Both the position numbers and the translations under genes were made by a program. DNA of 6,970 nt from an uncultured Eubacteriales bacterium. GTDB taxonomy: Bacteria > Bacillota > Clostridia > Lachnospirales > Lachnospiraceae. The notes below the pieces were generated by a model. That model saw nothing but the letters and a program-made list of their open reading frames with translations, did not search any database and was not told where the DNA came from. This document shows, piece by piece, positions 6,069 to 6,970 of the stretch. Each line of letters starts with the position of its first letter. The stretch's first letter is position 1. The stretch is from contig OMSN01000092.1 in NCBI GenBank assembly GCA_900313765.1, positions 1 through 6,970 of the forward strand. Direction: 5' to 3'.

Positions 6069-6970
6069 TTTTTATTTCCTACCGTACATGGAATATTGCG
6101 GGAAATGAAATACGCTGCGATCTGGCGGACACGTTCCTGGAAGGCCTCCCGGTCGAATGTCAGATCCTGCATCGGATAAGGCATTCCCAGCGAGCGGTAT
6201 TTCTCCTCGCCCAGGAACATGAAGCTGAGAAGCTGGACACTTAGGATCCTTCCCTGCATCTTATTCAATATGAAATCCGCGCTCTCGCGGATATTGCCGT
6301 CATTGTCATTCATCCCGGGGATGACCGGGATGCGCAGAATGATCTGCGAAGTTCGGTCAGACAGGGCGGTGAGATTGGACAGGATCTGTTCATTTCCCAC
6401 GCCGGTCCAGTCAGCATGTTTCTCAGAATCCATTATCTTCAGATCGGCGATGAACAGGTCTGTGACAGGCAGTACCTCGGTCACTTTTTCCCACGGTACA
6501 CAGAGAGTGGATTCCACACAGGTGTGGATGCCTTCATCGCGGCAGCGGCGCAGCAGCTCTGAGACAAATGAACTCTGCAGCAGCGGCTCGCCTCCGGAGA
6601 TCGTAACGCCTCCGCCGCTTTCATCGTAGTAGGAGCGGTCCCGGCGGATGATCTCCATGCACTCTTCGGTGGTCATACCCTCTCCCCACCTGCGGATGGC
6701 GTCTGCGGGACATGCGTCGCAGCATTTCATGCAGTCTGTACACAGACTGCGGTCCACAGCGGTGAGGATTCCATCCTGAAAGAGCAGGGCGCCTTCTGCG
6801 GGACATACGGACCGGCATGCGCCGCAGCTGGTCTGTCCGATGCACCGGCTGCTGTAGATGCCTGGCTGAGGGGAGTACACCTGACTCTCCGGATTGCTGC
6901 ACCACCTGCAGCGAAGGGGACAGCCCTTCAGGAACAGTTCCGTGCGCATTCCCGGACCATCATGGATGGT
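6065..6970 (-). CDS. Glycyl radical enzyme activase (radical SAM), 5' end outside window
   Basis: The activase for the enzyme encoded directly downstream: it reductively cleaves S-adenosylmethionine and abstracts a hydrogen from the partner glycine. The frame stays open to the window edge, and the codons before the internal ATG at 6949 read TIHDGPG, the conserved N-terminal family motif. The true start therefore lies beyond 6970. Numbering from Met at 6949: radical-SAM cysteines C10, C14, C17 (CPLRCRWC), then SNPESQ. A ferredoxin-like insert carries two four-Cys sets, C36/C42/C45/C49 and C70/C73/C76/C80, for two more 4Fe-4S clusters. The SAM-binding ISGGEP lies at 117-122, with DLKIMDSEKHADWTG and RIPVIPGMND following. 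This double-cluster form is typical of activases for non-PFL glycyl radical enzymes; the PFL activase itself lacks the insert. Its stop TGA (6065-6067) overlaps the partner ATG, showing one operon with the activase first. Confidence 0.95.
   Translation of the reverse strand, partial: TIHDGPGMRTELFLKGCPLRCRWCSNPESQVYSPQPGIYSSRCIGQTSCGACRSVCPAEGALLFQDGILTAVDRSLCTDCMKCCDACPADAIRRWGEGMTTEECMEIIRRDRSYYDESGGGVTISGGEPLLQSSFVSELLRRCRDEGIHTCVESTLCVPWEKVTEVLPVTDLFIADLKIMDSEKHADWTGVGNEQILSNLTALSDRTSQIILRIPVIPGMNDNDGNIRESADFILNKMQGRILSVQLLSFMFLGEEKYRSLGMPYPMQDLTFDREAFQERVRQIAAYFISRNIPCTVGNKK

Noticed and set aside
4503..6179. Long open frame (558 codons) on the plus strand opposite the glycyl radical enzyme
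   Set aside because: It is antisense to a gene with clear catalytic motifs. Its translation shows no recognisable domain, and long opposite-strand open frames are expected from the G+C-rich codon bias here.

Overview
The window (6,970 bases, fairly G+C-rich for a Firmicute) looks like chromosome from a gut-type anaerobic member of the Bacillota, probably Lachnospiraceae or a relative. This is an inference from strong AGGAG-type ribosome binding sites, a secreted SH3b wall protein, a stand-alone GltD-like flavoprotein, and an oxygen-sensitive glycyl radical enzyme with its own activase. I cannot name the species. I saw no rRNA or tRNA gene, CRISPR array, transposase or phage gene.

Layout, left to right. 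(1) 26-541 (+): exported protein with two bacterial SH3 domains, the second apparently cut short, followed by a strong UUCG-loop terminator. (2) 680-1369 (+): AlkD-type DNA alkylation repair glycosylase with its own likely extended -10 promoter. (3) 1367-1432: a short convergent intergenic stretch with an 11-bp tandem duplication and two related hairpins sharing one 12-base core. The second hairpin is perfect and probably serves as a two-way terminator. (4) 1433-2653 (-): GltD-like Fe-S/FAD/NAD(P) oxidoreductase. (5) 2654-2852: divergent intergenic region with a good promoter for the minus-strand gene. (6) 2853-3527 (+): VanX/DdpX-type D-Ala-D-Ala dipeptidase with all catalytic residues. (7) 3531-6068 (-): 845-residue glycyl radical enzyme of the dehydratase/lyase type. 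(8) 6065-6970 (-): its radical-SAM activase, running off the right edge.

The one clear functional unit is the last pair. The activase is upstream and overlaps the glycyl radical enzyme start by four bases (ATGA), so the two are almost certainly co-transcribed and translationally coupled. The activase would use S-adenosylmethionine and a 4Fe-4S cluster to place a radical on Gly821 of its partner. That radical would then be passed to Cys470 to start chemistry on a small molecule. The substrate cannot be read from this window. The enzyme is not a pyruvate formate-lyase, because it has Cys-x-Glu rather than Cys-Cys at the active site. It also carries an unusual four-cysteine insertion just after the active-site loop, the most interesting feature here. 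The other genes look like independent housekeeping or accessory functions (DNA repair, redox, peptidoglycan dipeptide turnover, cell surface).
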